Shown here: positions 1 through 5,433 of the stretch, in pieces
Position numbering within the stretch: position 1 is the first letter of the stretch
How the letters are laid out: each line of letters opens with the position of its first letter
Assembly: GCA_949743895.1 (NCBI GenBank)
Contig: CATJUX010000097.1
Span: 1 to 12,093 of the forward strand
Origin: JANFXS01 sp022791155
GTDB taxonomy: Bacteria > Bacillota > Clostridia > Lachnospirales > Anaerotignaceae
DNA length: 12,093 nucleotides
Direction of reading: 5' to 3'
Notes under the pieces: generated by a model
The model's database searches: none
The model's input: only the letters and a program-made list of their open reading frames with translations
What the model was told of the DNA's origin: nothing
Program-made: the position numbers and the translations under genes

Positions 1-1498
1 AATCTTTTCCGCCAATAGATAATGTCAAAGTTCCTGCCTGGTCAACATCAAGACCATCCAAATCAAATGTTGCATTTGCAGTTGTTGTTCCGTCACCATT
101 TGTGAAAGTGATGTCATCAGCGTTTGCAGGAGTTACTGTCATTGCGGCAGCGGGAGCTGCAGCTCTTCCAGCAGGAGCCTTGCCAACAACGGCAATGTCA
201 GCCTGCAAAGCTGTAGCGTCAGCAGCAGCTGCCTGATTGGCGCTTGTAAGTGTGATTGCTGTTCCTGTGGCAGGTGCTGTGAAAGCTCCAGCGCCTGTGT
301 CTGTTATCTTGTCAGCGTTCATAGCTGTAACAAGCTTGCCTGCCACAACGCCGTCAAGGGCTGTTGTGCCTTTGGCGTCAAACTCATCCTGTGTGATTTC
401 AACGTCATAGTCTTTTCCGCCAACTGTGAATGTCACAGTGCCTGCTTTGTCAACGTCAAATCCAGCCAAGTCGAATGCTGCTGTGGCATTGGTAGTACCA
501 GCTGTGCCGTCAGTGAATGTCACAGTTTTTGCTGTTGGGTCTGTAACTGTTGGAGCTGTGGCTGCAGGAGGATTAGCTCCACCATTTGTGTTTAATGTAA
601 CATCAAACACTTTGTCTGCATTGACAACTTCTGTGCTGCTTGTTGGGTCTTCTTTCTGCTCAAATTTGATTCCTGTGCCGTCAGCAAGCAATGTGGCTGT
701 GAATTCCTGGCCGTCAATCATTCCGCCAAGTCCGCCGTCAGCCTCGGCCGCTTCAAATTTGGCTTTGATTGCTGCTGCAATGTCAGAAGCTGTCACTTCC
801 TGACCAGCCTGAAGCTGAGTTCCAGTTGCGTCTGGAGCATCTTTGAAATCTAAAGTGAGCTCATTGTCACCAATTTTAACAGAGAGTGTCTCGCCTTCCT
901 GTCCAACAACCTTTGTGTCATGAAGATAAACTTCAAAGCTTGTTTTCTTAACAGGGATGTCGTCTTTCTTCAAAACTGTCTTTTCGCCAACTTCGTTTGT
1001 AGGATCTGTGGCAACGTCTTCAATGATTGGAATATCTGTTTTTTCACCAGGAGCTGCAACGCTGCCTGCAACGTCCATGCTTCCGTCAAGAAGATTAAGT
1101 CCGTTGAAGTTTGTTGCTTTAGAGATACGGTCGATTTCTTCAATAAGTGAGTTAACTTCTTTTTGAAGGTTAGCACGGCTTGTTTCGTCATCATATGTGC
1201 CGTTGGCAGACTGTGTTGCCAACTCAACCATACGGTTAAGCATTGAGTGAACTTCTGTCAAAGCGCCCTCTGCTGTTTGAACGAGGGAGATGCCGTCGTT
1301 GGCGTTTTTCTGAGCAACTTCAAGACCTTTGATCTGAGCTCTCATTTTTTCGGAAATGGCCAATCCGGCAGCGTCGTCGCCGGCTCTGTTGATTCTATAG
1401 CCTGATGAAAGTTTTTCAAGATTTTTGGAAAGTGCACTGTTGTTTCCAGTTAATTGTCTGTAAGAGTTGAGTGCTGCAATATTGTGTTGAATTCTCAT
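1..1498 (-). CDS. hag/fliC: Flagellin, large, 3' end outside window
   Basis: Filament protein, exported by the flagellar type III system and polymerised outside the cell. The start ATG (1496-1498) follows a strong AAGGAGG (1508-1514). The N-terminus begins MRIQHNIAALNSYRQLTG and contains LEKLSSGYRINRAGDDAAG, AISEKMRAQI and the QTAEGALTEVHSMLNRM helix, the D0/D1 flagellin signature, for about 140 residues. Next comes a long, Ala/Thr/Asp-rich, low-Cys variable region with Flagellin_IN-like beta units. The frame stays open to base 2, giving 499 visible residues; the conserved C-terminal D1/D0 helices must lie beyond the window. The whole protein would therefore be much larger than a ~270-residue minimal flagellin. 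It lies 145 bp downstream of csrA on the same strand with no convincing promoter between them, so co-transcription is likely. The symbol is generic, because paralogues may exist elsewhere. Confidence 0.95.
   Translation of the reverse strand, partial: MRIQHNIAALNSYRQLTGNNSALSKNLEKLSSGYRINRAGDDAAGLAISEKMRAQIKGLEVAQKNANDGISLVQTAEGALTEVHSMLNRMVELATQSANGTYDDETSRANLQKEVNSLIEEIDRISKATNFNGLNLLDGSMDVAGSVAAPGEKTDIPIIEDVATDPTNEVGEKTVLKKDDIPVKKTSFEVYLHDTKVVGQEGETLSVKIGDNELTLDFKDAPDATGTQLQAGQEVTASDIAAAIKAKFEAAEADGGLGGMIDGQEFTATLLADGTGIKFEQKEDPTSSTEVVNADKVFDVTLNTNGGANPPAATAPTVTDPTAKTVTFTDGTAGTTNATAAFDLAGFDVDKAGTVTFTVGGKDYDVEITQDEFDAKGTTALDGVVAGKLVTAMNADKITDTGAGAFTAPATGTAITLTSANQAAAADATALQADIAVVGKAPAGRAAAPAAAMTVTPANADDITFTNGDGTTTANATFDLDGLDVDQAGTLTLSIGGKD
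3..555 (-). repeat. Internal domain repeat in flagellin variable region (period 408 bp)
   Basis: The block at about 3-140 resembles the block at 411-548. The offset is 408 bp, exactly 136 codons. Both encode a beta unit of the pattern FTxG..TTxNATxxFDL, then DVDxAGT, then a hydrophobic strand ending GGKD. The DNA copies are diverged, so this is an old in-frame duplication rather than a fresh tandem repeat. A more distant relative of the same unit lies upstream near 860-900 (LSVKIGDNELTLDF). Further copies may continue beyond the window. Confidence 0.7.
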
Positions 1499-1550
1499 AA
1501 AAAATTTCCTCCTTCATGGATAACTGTCAGGGACTTCCTTTTCCCCCTGA
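1499..1550 (-). promoter_or_regulatory. Flagellin mRNA leader: probable CsrA-binding operator
   Basis: On the minus strand the leader forms a 6-bp stem, TCAGGG (1550-1545) with CCCTGA (1532-1527). Its 12-nt loop, GGAAAAGGAAGU, holds two GGA motifs. About 12 nt further on is the Shine-Dalgarno AAGGAGG, itself containing GGA. CsrA dimers bind GGA presented in hairpin loops and often bridge a second GGA at the ribosome binding site; the Bacillus subtilis hag leader is the established precedent. Because csrA is the neighbouring upstream gene, repression of flagellin translation by its product is a strong inference. Confidence 0.65.
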
Positions 1551-1585
1551 TTTTTTGATTGATAGATGATATATTTTGAACTTCC

Positions 1586-1610
1586 GCGCCGCCGGTACCG
1601 TTTGCAGCGC
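1586..1610 (-). other. GC-rich hairpin between csrA and flagellin
   Basis: In the minus-strand transcript GCGCUGC can pair with GCGGCGC (7 bp including one U-G pair) across an 11-nt loop containing the palindrome CGGUACCG. No U-tract follows, so it is not a normal intrinsic terminator. It could be a processing site or mRNA-stability element between the csrA and flagellin cistrons. A competing smaller hairpin, UUUGC/GCAAA, is also possible at 1601-1613. Confidence 0.35.
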
Positions 1611-1643
1611 AAAAAGACAAAACCAAACTTTTTGATCTTCGGC

Positions 1644-1859
1644 CTATCTAACAGCAGCCGTCTTTTTTGTTCTTTTGGCTTCTTCAAGAATGCATGCCGG
1701 AACTGGATTGCTCCTTTCCCAAACCTCACTTCTGACAACATTGACGTTTTCGGGAGCCTCAACCAAAAGTTTCAAGCCATTTTTGGTTCCTTCAACCTTC
1801 ACAACAATGTTTCCGCCAATGACAACATATTGCCCTGATTTTCTTCCCAAAGATAACAT
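1644..1859 (-). CDS. csrA: CsrA, RNA-binding translational regulator
   Basis: A 71-residue protein of the CsrA/RsmA family, which dimerises and binds GGA motifs in mRNA leaders. It starts MLSLGRKSGQYVVIGGNIVV, matching the first family strands with conserved Leu4 and Arg6. The end of the core reads APENVNVVRSEVWER, placing Arg43 at the position of the RNA-binding Arg44 of E. coli CsrA. A ~20-residue tail rich in Lys/Arg extends past the usual core. The start ATG (1857-1859) has AAGGAGG at 1867-1873 with 7-nt spacing. An in-frame upstream extension to 1925 lacks a ribosome binding site and would overlap the recombination site, so I reject it. The gene directly precedes flagellin; in Bacillus csrA also neighbours hag, where FliW antagonises it. 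No fliW is visible here. Its own Shine-Dalgarno contains GGA, so autoregulation is possible. Confidence 0.9.
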   Translation of the reverse strand: MLSLGRKSGQYVVIGGNIVVKVEGTKNGLKLLVEAPENVNVVRSEVWERSNPVPACILEEAKRTKKTAAVR

Positions 1860-1917
1860 GCAAAAACCTCCTTGTGTTCGCGCAAAATTGGCATCAGAAA
1901 GGTTAGCTTTTGGCATA

Positions 1918-1945
1918 ACTTCCAATAATCAGAATTATCGGAAGT
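1918..1945 (+). repeat. Left recombination core site of the invertible segment
   Basis: This 28-bp site has a left arm ACTTCCAATAA (1918-1928), centre TCAGAA (1929-1934) and right arm TTATCGGAAGT (1935-1945). The arms are inverted repeats of each other with one mismatch. Two ~11-bp binding elements around a 6-bp asymmetric overlap is the usual layout for tyrosine recombinases. The inner arm and centre are identical to those of the right site, and only the outer arm differs. Confidence 0.75.
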
Positions 1946-1995
1946 AAAATCCATGCAAAATGACTAAAATATTTGAAAAATTTTTCAGAAAACAC

Positions 1996-2022
1996 TTAAC
2001 TTATAAAAATAAGTTCCGATAT
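1996..2022 (+). promoter_or_regulatory. Sigma-D (sigma-28)-like promoter, facing the recombinase
   Basis: TCCGATAT (2015-2022) matches the sigma-D/FliA -10 consensus GCCGATAT at 7 of 8 positions. Exactly 15 bp upstream is TTAA (1996-1999), 3 of 4 against TAAA; the longer -35 TTAACTTA matches TAAAGTTT at 5 of 8. This is the promoter class expected for flagellin and late flagellar genes, yet it points away from them in this sequence. A small inverted repeat, AACTTA/TAAGTT (1998-2015), overlaps it. Caution: AGTTCCGATAT also resembles the recombinase arm ACTTCCGATAA (9 of 11), so it might be an accessory binding site instead or as well. Confidence 0.5.
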
Positions 2023-2024
2023 AT

Positions 2025-2050
2025 TTGATAGAAAGGTAAGTTGATAGAAA
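2025..2050 (+). repeat. Two 10-bp direct repeats inside the invertible segment
   Basis: TTGATAGAAA occurs at 2025-2034 and again at 2041-2050, a 16-bp period. It lies just after the sigma-D-like -10, across the expected transcription start and early leader. The function is unknown; it could bind an accessory protein or simply be chance in AT-rich DNA. Confidence 0.35.
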
Positions 2051-2074
2051 AATTTCAAATGAATTCACAATTTT

Positions 2075-2102
2075 ACTTCCGATAATTCTGATTATATGAA
2101 GT
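2075..2102 (-). repeat. Right recombination core site of the invertible segment
   Basis: Inverted copy of the left site. On the plus strand it has inner arm ACTTCCGATAA (2075-2085), centre TTCTGA (2086-2091, the reverse complement of TCAGAA) and outer arm TTATATGAAGT (2092-2102). The outer arm carries two differences from the left site's outer arm. The perfect match extends inward past the site to 2070 (1950 on the left). It ends 78 bp before the recombinase start codon. Confidence 0.75.
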
Positions 2103-2150
2103 TTTGCATCGATGAACGGTGCACCATCAGTTAAAAACTCAAATTGTTTG

Positions 2151-2156
2151 TATAAT
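2151..2156 (+). promoter_or_regulatory. Possible sigma-A -10 box of the recombinase gene
   Basis: A perfect TATAAT precedes the recombinase start by 25 bp. No good -35 is seen 16-18 bp upstream (CAGTTA-like), and no TGn extension is present. Transcription would begin near 2162-2164, inside the left arm of the hairpin at 2154-2186. Such transcripts would lose most of that arm and leave the Shine-Dalgarno free. Confidence 0.4.
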
Positions 2157-2186
2157 CATGGTGAAAGGAGGTCTTTCACCATGATT
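2154..2186 (+). promoter_or_regulatory. Perfect hairpin enclosing recombinase Shine-Dalgarno and start codon
   Basis: AATCATGGTGAAAG (2154-2167) is the exact reverse complement of CTTTCACCATGATT (2173-2186), with loop GAGGT. The Shine-Dalgarno AAGGAGGT spans the end of the left arm and the loop, and the ATG (2181-2183) lies in the right arm. A 14-bp stem should hide both in any transcript that starts upstream. This resembles the leader hairpins that protect transposase genes from read-through expression. As DNA, the palindrome could also be an operator. Confidence 0.7.
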
Positions 2187-2984
2187 GAAGAATTCGAAAG
2201 ACATTTAAGAAAATCAAATTTGTCAGAAAACACAATATCAGCCTATGTGTTCGCCCTCAAACAGTTCAGCGAACGCTATGGAACGGTCACAAAAAAGAAT
2301 GCCCAAAGCTACAAATTTTGGCTGATTGAGAACTACAAGCCAAAAACGGTCAATCTCCGCATAAGGGCATTCAACTGCTATCTTGAGAGCATTGGGAAAG
2401 ATTCATTGAAACTGCCGTTTGTGCGCATTCAGCAAAAGTGTTTTCTTGAGAATGTGATCAGCGAAGCCGATTACATCTATTTCAAAAACAGCTTAAAACA
2501 GGATAACGAAATGCTTTGGTATTTTGTTATCCGTTTTTTGGCTGCAACAGGCGCAAGAATCAGCGAGCTCATTCAAATCAAGGCTGAACACATAAAGTCC
2601 GGCTATATCGATCTATACTCAAAGGGCGGGAAACTGCGGCGAATATACATACCAAAATCTCTCCAAGAAGAAACTCTTTCATGGCTGGCCGAAAATCACC
2701 AAGAAAGCAGTTTCATTTTTTTCAACAAATATGGCGGGCAAATCACGGCACGCGGCATATCCGGGCAGTTGAAAAAATTTGCTGTCCGCTATGGAATTGA
2801 TCCTGCTGTTGTCTATCCACATTCATTTCGTCACCGTTTTGCCAAAAGTTTTCTCGAGCGCTGCAATGACATAGCTTTTCTTGCGGATCTTATGGGCCAC
2901 GAAAATATAGAAACCACACGCATATACCTTCGCAAAACAAGCACCGAGCAGCAAAACATTGTGGATTCATTGATAGACTGGTGA
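2181..2984 (+). CDS. Tyrosine recombinase (XerC/D-like), probable invertase of the adjacent switch
   Basis: A 267-residue phage-integrase-family site-specific recombinase that cuts and rejoins DNA through a phosphotyrosine. The N-terminal SAM-like core-binding domain covers about residues 1-80 (LSENTISAYVFALKQF). The catalytic domain has Arg126 (AATGARISEL), a Lys in the beta-hairpin (KGGK, 148-151), His214-x-x-Arg217 (HSFRHRF), His240 (LMGHENIETT) and nucleophile Tyr249 (TRIYLRK). The catalytic set is complete and the length is typical of small XerC/D or FimB/E-like enzymes. ATG 2181 has AAGGAGGT with 9-nt spacing; the in-frame ATG at 2112 has no ribosome binding site. It is transcribed divergently from csrA-flagellin, 78 bp from the right core site, and followed by a terminator. 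The catalytic family is certain; acting on this particular switch is inferred from position. Confidence 0.9.
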   Translation: MIEEFERHLRKSNLSENTISAYVFALKQFSERYGTVTKKNAQSYKFWLIENYKPKTVNLRIRAFNCYLESIGKDSLKLPFVRIQQKCFLENVISEADYIYFKNSLKQDNEMLWYFVIRFLAATGARISELIQIKAEHIKSGYIDLYSKGGKLRRIYIPKSLQEETLSWLAENHQESSFIFFNKYGGQITARGISGQLKKFAVRYGIDPAVVYPHSFRHRFAKSFLERCNDIAFLADLMGHENIETTRIYLRKTSTEQQNIVDSLIDW

Positions 2985-3009
2985 GCAAATTCATCAAAAT
3001 TTGTCAACA

Positions 3010-3053
3010 AAAAAAGCCGGCTTTTCTTTTTCGACAAAAGAACCGGCTTTTTT
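3010..3053 (+). terminator. Strong intrinsic terminator after the recombinase
   Basis: AAAAAAGCCGG (3010-3020) pairs with CCGGCTTTTTT (3043-3053), and an inner CTTTT/AAAAG extends the stem. The A-tract before and T-tract after mean it could work in both directions. It begins 25 bp after the recombinase stop. Confidence 0.9.
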
Positions 3054-3336
3054 GTTTTTAATATTGTTTCTGGAAAACAATGCTTTGACTGCCATTTCAA
3101 AACATTTGTCATAAACAGATTTTAACGCTGTGCACACTTTTGCACATTTTCAAAAAAACAATCAACACTGCATAAATCACGTTTTATTTTTTTTAGAACA
3201 AATTTTGTATTTTTTCCTTCCATTTTTTAATCCGCCTTGGCTTGCATGCTTTTGTTTTCAATAATTATGCATTGAATTTCAAAATGATAAATGATAGAAT
3301 TATGAAAATATATTAAAGTTTAAGGGGGCAACGGCA
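3054..3336. other. Non-coding stretch between recombinase and acetyltransferase
   Basis: AT-rich with no convincing coding frame. Immediately after the terminator a 7-bp hairpin, ATTGTTT/AAACAAT, is seen at 3062-3080. The only other recognisable item is the promoter for the following gene. No RNA gene or mobile-element end was seen. Confidence 0.5.
3272..3300 (+). promoter_or_regulatory. Sigma-A-type promoter of the acetyltransferase gene
   Basis: TTGAAT (3272-3277), a 17-bp spacer and TAGAAT (3295-3300). Transcription would start near 3307, about 30 nt before the TTG start codon. Confidence 0.6.
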
Positions 3337-4092
3337 TTGGAACTGGTGAAATTGACACACGACAACATTGAACACGAACATATTTGCTGCGCCATAGCAA
3401 ACAACAAAGACATTCAAGTTATGTCCAAAAAGAAATGGCTGAACGAAAGGTTGGATGAAGGGCTTGTGTTTTTGAAATGCGATGTTCGCGGAAAGTGTTT
3501 CATCGAATATATCCCCGCCGAATATGCATGGGCGCCAATTGAAGCAAGTGGATATATGTATATCGACTGTTTGTGGGTGTCTGGACAGTTCAAGGGACAT
3601 GGCTATTCCAACATATTGCTGGACAAATGCATTGAGGACAGCAAAAAGAAAGGCAAAATTGGGCTTGTCATATTATCTTCAAAAAAGAAAACGGGCTTTC
3701 TTTCTGATCCCAGATATATGAAACATAAAGGGTTTGAAACGGCAGACACGGCGAACCCTTATTTCGAATTGATGTATTTGCCGTTTGACAAAAACGCAAA
3801 CAAGCCTCGTTTCAACAACAGAGTTCATGAACATGCTGATATGCCAAATGGGTTTGTGCTATATTATACAAACCAGTGTCCTTTCACAGCCAAATATGTG
3901 CCATTGATTGAAAACATGGCGCGCGCACGCGGAATTGAATTTCATGCAATAAAAATCCAGTCAAAAGAAAAAGCACAAAATGCTCCCTCACCATTTACAA
4001 CTTTTTCGCTTTTTCACAATGGAGAATTTGTGACACATGAAATATTGTCTGAAAAAAAATTTGAAAAAATGCTTGCAAGCAAGGGATTGTAG
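3337..4092 (+). CDS. GNAT N-acetyltransferase with YoaP-like C-terminal domain
   Basis: A 251-residue protein. The N-terminal ~150 residues look like a GNAT acetyl-CoA-dependent acetyltransferase: the strand YMYIDCLWVSGQFKGHGYSN is followed by a GxGxSxxLL-type loop and helix. The C-terminal ~90 residues (NGFVLYYTNQCPFTAKYVPL to the end) resemble the YoaP domain attached to some Firmicute GNATs, with a thioredoxin-like start and a single Cys-Pro. The start is TTG 3337, supported by AAGGGGG (3322-3328) 8 nt upstream; no ATG nearby has a ribosome binding site. It has its own promoter and appears monocistronic, convergent with the glycan operon. The substrate is unknown. Nothing links it functionally to the switch upstream. 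Confidence 0.8.
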   Translation: MELVKLTHDNIEHEHICCAIANNKDIQVMSKKKWLNERLDEGLVFLKCDVRGKCFIEYIPAEYAWAPIEASGYMYIDCLWVSGQFKGHGYSNILLDKCIEDSKKKGKIGLVILSSKKKTGFLSDPRYMKHKGFETADTANPYFELMYLPFDKNANKPRFNNRVHEHADMPNGFVLYYTNQCPFTAKYVPLIENMARARGIEFHAIKIQSKEKAQNAPSPFTTFSLFHNGEFVTHEILSEKKFEKMLASKGL

Positions 4093-4168
4093 ATTCGCAT
4101 TTGTCAGACGGTTGTTTGGAGCGGCAGCCGCCTGCCCCGGCGATTTTGGCAAATGATTTGCATTTGGT

Positions 4169-4448
4169 GTTTGTGGTCATTGTTTGATCAATTTATGTTT
4201 TTCTAAATTGAATTTAAGACCGTGAGATGAACACCAGCAAGTTCTCGAATTCCGCTTCGCGGAACGCTTCACTGAGTTTGCTTTGAAGAGTTCTTTGTTT
4301 ATGGTTGCTATTTTGTTTCAAGCTTTCAAAAATGGCTTTAAGACCACAGGAGTGGCAATTTGACCCTCGCAATTCCGAGAGCGCCCCTCTCGCTGTCTTA
4401 AAAGGCCACTTTTAGAAGACTAAAATTGATCAAACAACAACCACAAAC
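4169..4448. repeat. Inverted-repeat-bounded element, MITE-like or structured RNA
   Basis: The outer 26-bp segments 4169-4194 and 4423-4448 are inverted repeats matching at 24 of 26 positions, both containing TTGTTTGATCAATTT. Weaker pairing continues inward to a shared TTCTAAA. The interior has a TTCCGC/GCGGAA hairpin, a nearby GAAC..CTTCA/TGAAG..GTTC stem, and a CGAGAG/CTCTCG hairpin. It also has two crossing pairs: TTTAAGAC with GTCTTAAA, and AGTGGC with GCCACT. Terminal inverted repeats around ~230 non-coding bases fit a non-autonomous element, but no clear target-site duplication was found. The nested structure also fits a structured RNA. Confidence 0.45.
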
Positions 4449-4490
4449 AACAGGCTCTCAAAACACACGCCTTATTAAAACCTGTTGTTT
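4445..4490 (-). terminator. Long-loop inverted repeat, weak terminator candidate for the glycan operon
   Basis: AAACAACAGG (4445-4454) and CCTGTTGTTT (4481-4490) are a perfect 10-bp inverted repeat with a 26-nt loop. On the minus strand it follows the last operon gene by ~75 nt, and T-rich sequence (GTGGTTGTTGTTTG) comes after. The loop is long and the T-tract interrupted, so the terminator call is tentative. Confidence 0.3.
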
Positions 4491-4565
4491 ACAGTCGCCA
4501 CTTGATCAATTCAAACCCCTCAATTCAAATTCATGTTCCCTTTCACCAGCCAAAAATTCCACAAA

Positions 4566-5387
4566 TCAAACTTTCTTTCTCAAAACCTTTATATAAAGTT
4601 TTTTGGTGAACGCAACAGGAAGCAAAAAAAGCAGCATCTGTGCGGCGCATGGCAACAAAAAATCTGTGAACGAGCAAAACCCTCTTTTCCAGTTTCTATA
4701 TCTCACAAGCACAAACCCAACTGTGTTCTTCCAGTTTTTTCGGCGTTCATAGGCTCCAGAGTCAAGACGATAGTGAACAAGATTTTCTGGAACATTTTGG
4801 CATTTGGCGCCGTTCATAATCATTTTCACTATAAAGTCATAGTCCTCACATCTTGTGTTGCATGTGTATCCTCCACAGCTGACAGCTTTTGTTTTTTTAT
4901 ACATAAGTGTTTGGTTGTTGAAAGGGTTGCGCCTTTTGGCATATTTGATGATGTCGCCATGGATTGTTGGAACTTTTTTGACAGCCTTTTCGTTTGAAAT
5001 GCTTCCCTCAAATTCAGAAACATATCCCCCAAGCATGTCAAGCTTTTCATCTTTCTCAAACTCAGCAAGCTGTTTTTCGCATCTGTCCAAATATGCAATA
5101 TCGTCAGAATCCATTTTGGCTATGAGCTCATTTCGGCAAAGCTTCAGCCCTTCATTCGCTGCATAGCCCGTTCCCATGTTTCTTTCAAGCCTGTGTATGC
5201 ACATGATTTCTGGATATTTTTTTTCGAACCATGATAAAACTCTGTCCAATTCATGCGTGAGCTCACCATCACACACAACAACAACCTGTTCAGGCGCAAC
5301 TGTCTGCTCAAACATGCTTTTAAGGCTGAGCTTAAAAAACTCAGCCTTCTCACCTTTATAAACTGACATTAAAACGGAATATTTCAT
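4566..5387 (-). CDS. Family 2 glycosyltransferase (GT-A fold)
   Basis: A 273-residue cytoplasmic or membrane-associated glycosyltransferase, expected to transfer a sugar from a nucleotide donor onto a growing glycan. The N-terminus YSVLMSVYKGE is the usual first GT2 strand. The metal- and nucleotide-binding motif DSDD is at about 93-96, and an ED motif (CEDYDFIVKM, about 181-182) is the likely catalytic-base region. The last ~35 residues are hydrophobic then basic (LLPCAAQMLLFLLPVAF), suggesting a membrane contact. ATG 5387 has GAGG 8 nt upstream; the TTG one codon earlier would be too close. It is the last gene of the operon, 46 bp after the WbmS-type gene. The sugar and acceptor cannot be read from sequence. 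Confidence 0.88.
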   Translation of the reverse strand: MKYSVLMSVYKGEKAEFFKLSLKSMFEQTVAPEQVVVVCDGELTHELDRVLSWFEKKYPEIMCIHRLERNMGTGYAANEGLKLCRNELIAKMDSDDIAYLDRCEKQLAEFEKDEKLDMLGGYVSEFEGSISNEKAVKKVPTIHGDIIKYAKRRNPFNNQTLMYKKTKAVSCGGYTCNTRCEDYDFIVKMIMNGAKCQNVPENLVHYRLDSGAYERRKNWKNTVGFVLVRYRNWKRGFCSFTDFLLPCAAQMLLFLLPVAFTKKLYIKVLRKKV

Positions 5388-5433
5388 CAATATTACCTCT
5401 GAATGTATATTGCTGTTCTCACAACAACAGCTT

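Larger units (their letters stand above)
1918..2102. other. Predicted invertible promoter segment (phase switch)
   Basis: The segment is bounded by a perfect 26-bp inverted repeat (1925-1950 and 2070-2095) and lies between divergent csrA-flagellin and a tyrosine recombinase gene. The repeats have the architecture of recombinase core sites in inverted orientation, so recombination between them would flip the interior 129 bp (1946-2074) rather than delete it. The interior is AT-rich, has no ORF, and contains a sigma-D-like promoter facing the recombinase. I find no convincing promoter directed at csrA in the present orientation, nor in the fixed DNA at 1860-1917. Inversion maps position x to 4020-x. 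It would place the -10 element at 1998-2005 facing csrA, giving a 5' leader of roughly 130 nt. The behaviour is inferred; only the sequence architecture is seen directly. Confidence 0.8.
4093..4565. other. Non-coding, hairpin-rich region between convergent genes
   Basis: This 473-bp gap between the acetyltransferase and glycosyltransferase stop codons contains no credible ORF. It holds several strong inverted repeats, listed separately, and GC-richer hairpins such as TTCCGC/GCGGAA (4250-4264) and CGAGAG/CTCTCG (4376-4392). Confidence 0.6.

Noticed and set aside
426..1166. Plus-strand open frames across the flagellin gene
   Set aside because: These are antisense shadows of the flagellin frame, with low-complexity composition and no ribosome binding sites or domain signatures.
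1636..1670. Possible sigma-D promoter for flagellin alone (GCCGAAGA on the minus strand just after the csrA stop)
   Set aside because: The -10-like match is partial, and no TAAA-like -35 sits 15 bp upstream.
1860..1925. N-terminal extension of CsrA beginning at TTG 1925
   Set aside because: CsrA proteins begin at MLxLxRK. The strong Shine-Dalgarno lies inside this extension, and the extension would overlap the recombination site.
1946..2074. A csrA-directed promoter in the current orientation of the invertible segment
   Set aside because: Reverse-complement scanning gave only poor -35/-10 pairs. The CCGATAA string within the left core site lacks a -35 at 15 bp.
2112..2180. Upstream in-frame start for the recombinase (ATG 2112), adding 23 residues
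   Set aside because: It has no ribosome binding site. The added residues are not recombinase-like and cross the hairpin, while ATG 2181 has a strong AAGGAGGT at good spacing and the protein then matches the family length.
4118..4150. Intrinsic terminator after the GNAT gene (GGCAG/CTGCC stem)
   Set aside because: The stem is short and no T-tract follows it.
4169..4448. Complete insertion sequence
   Set aside because: There is no transposase ORF between the inverted repeats and no convincing target-site duplication, so only a non-autonomous element or structured RNA remains possible.
4533..4997. Plus-strand 154-codon open frame overlapping the glycosyltransferase 3' end
   Set aside because: It lies antisense to clear GT2 coding sequence, and its translation has no recognisable domain.
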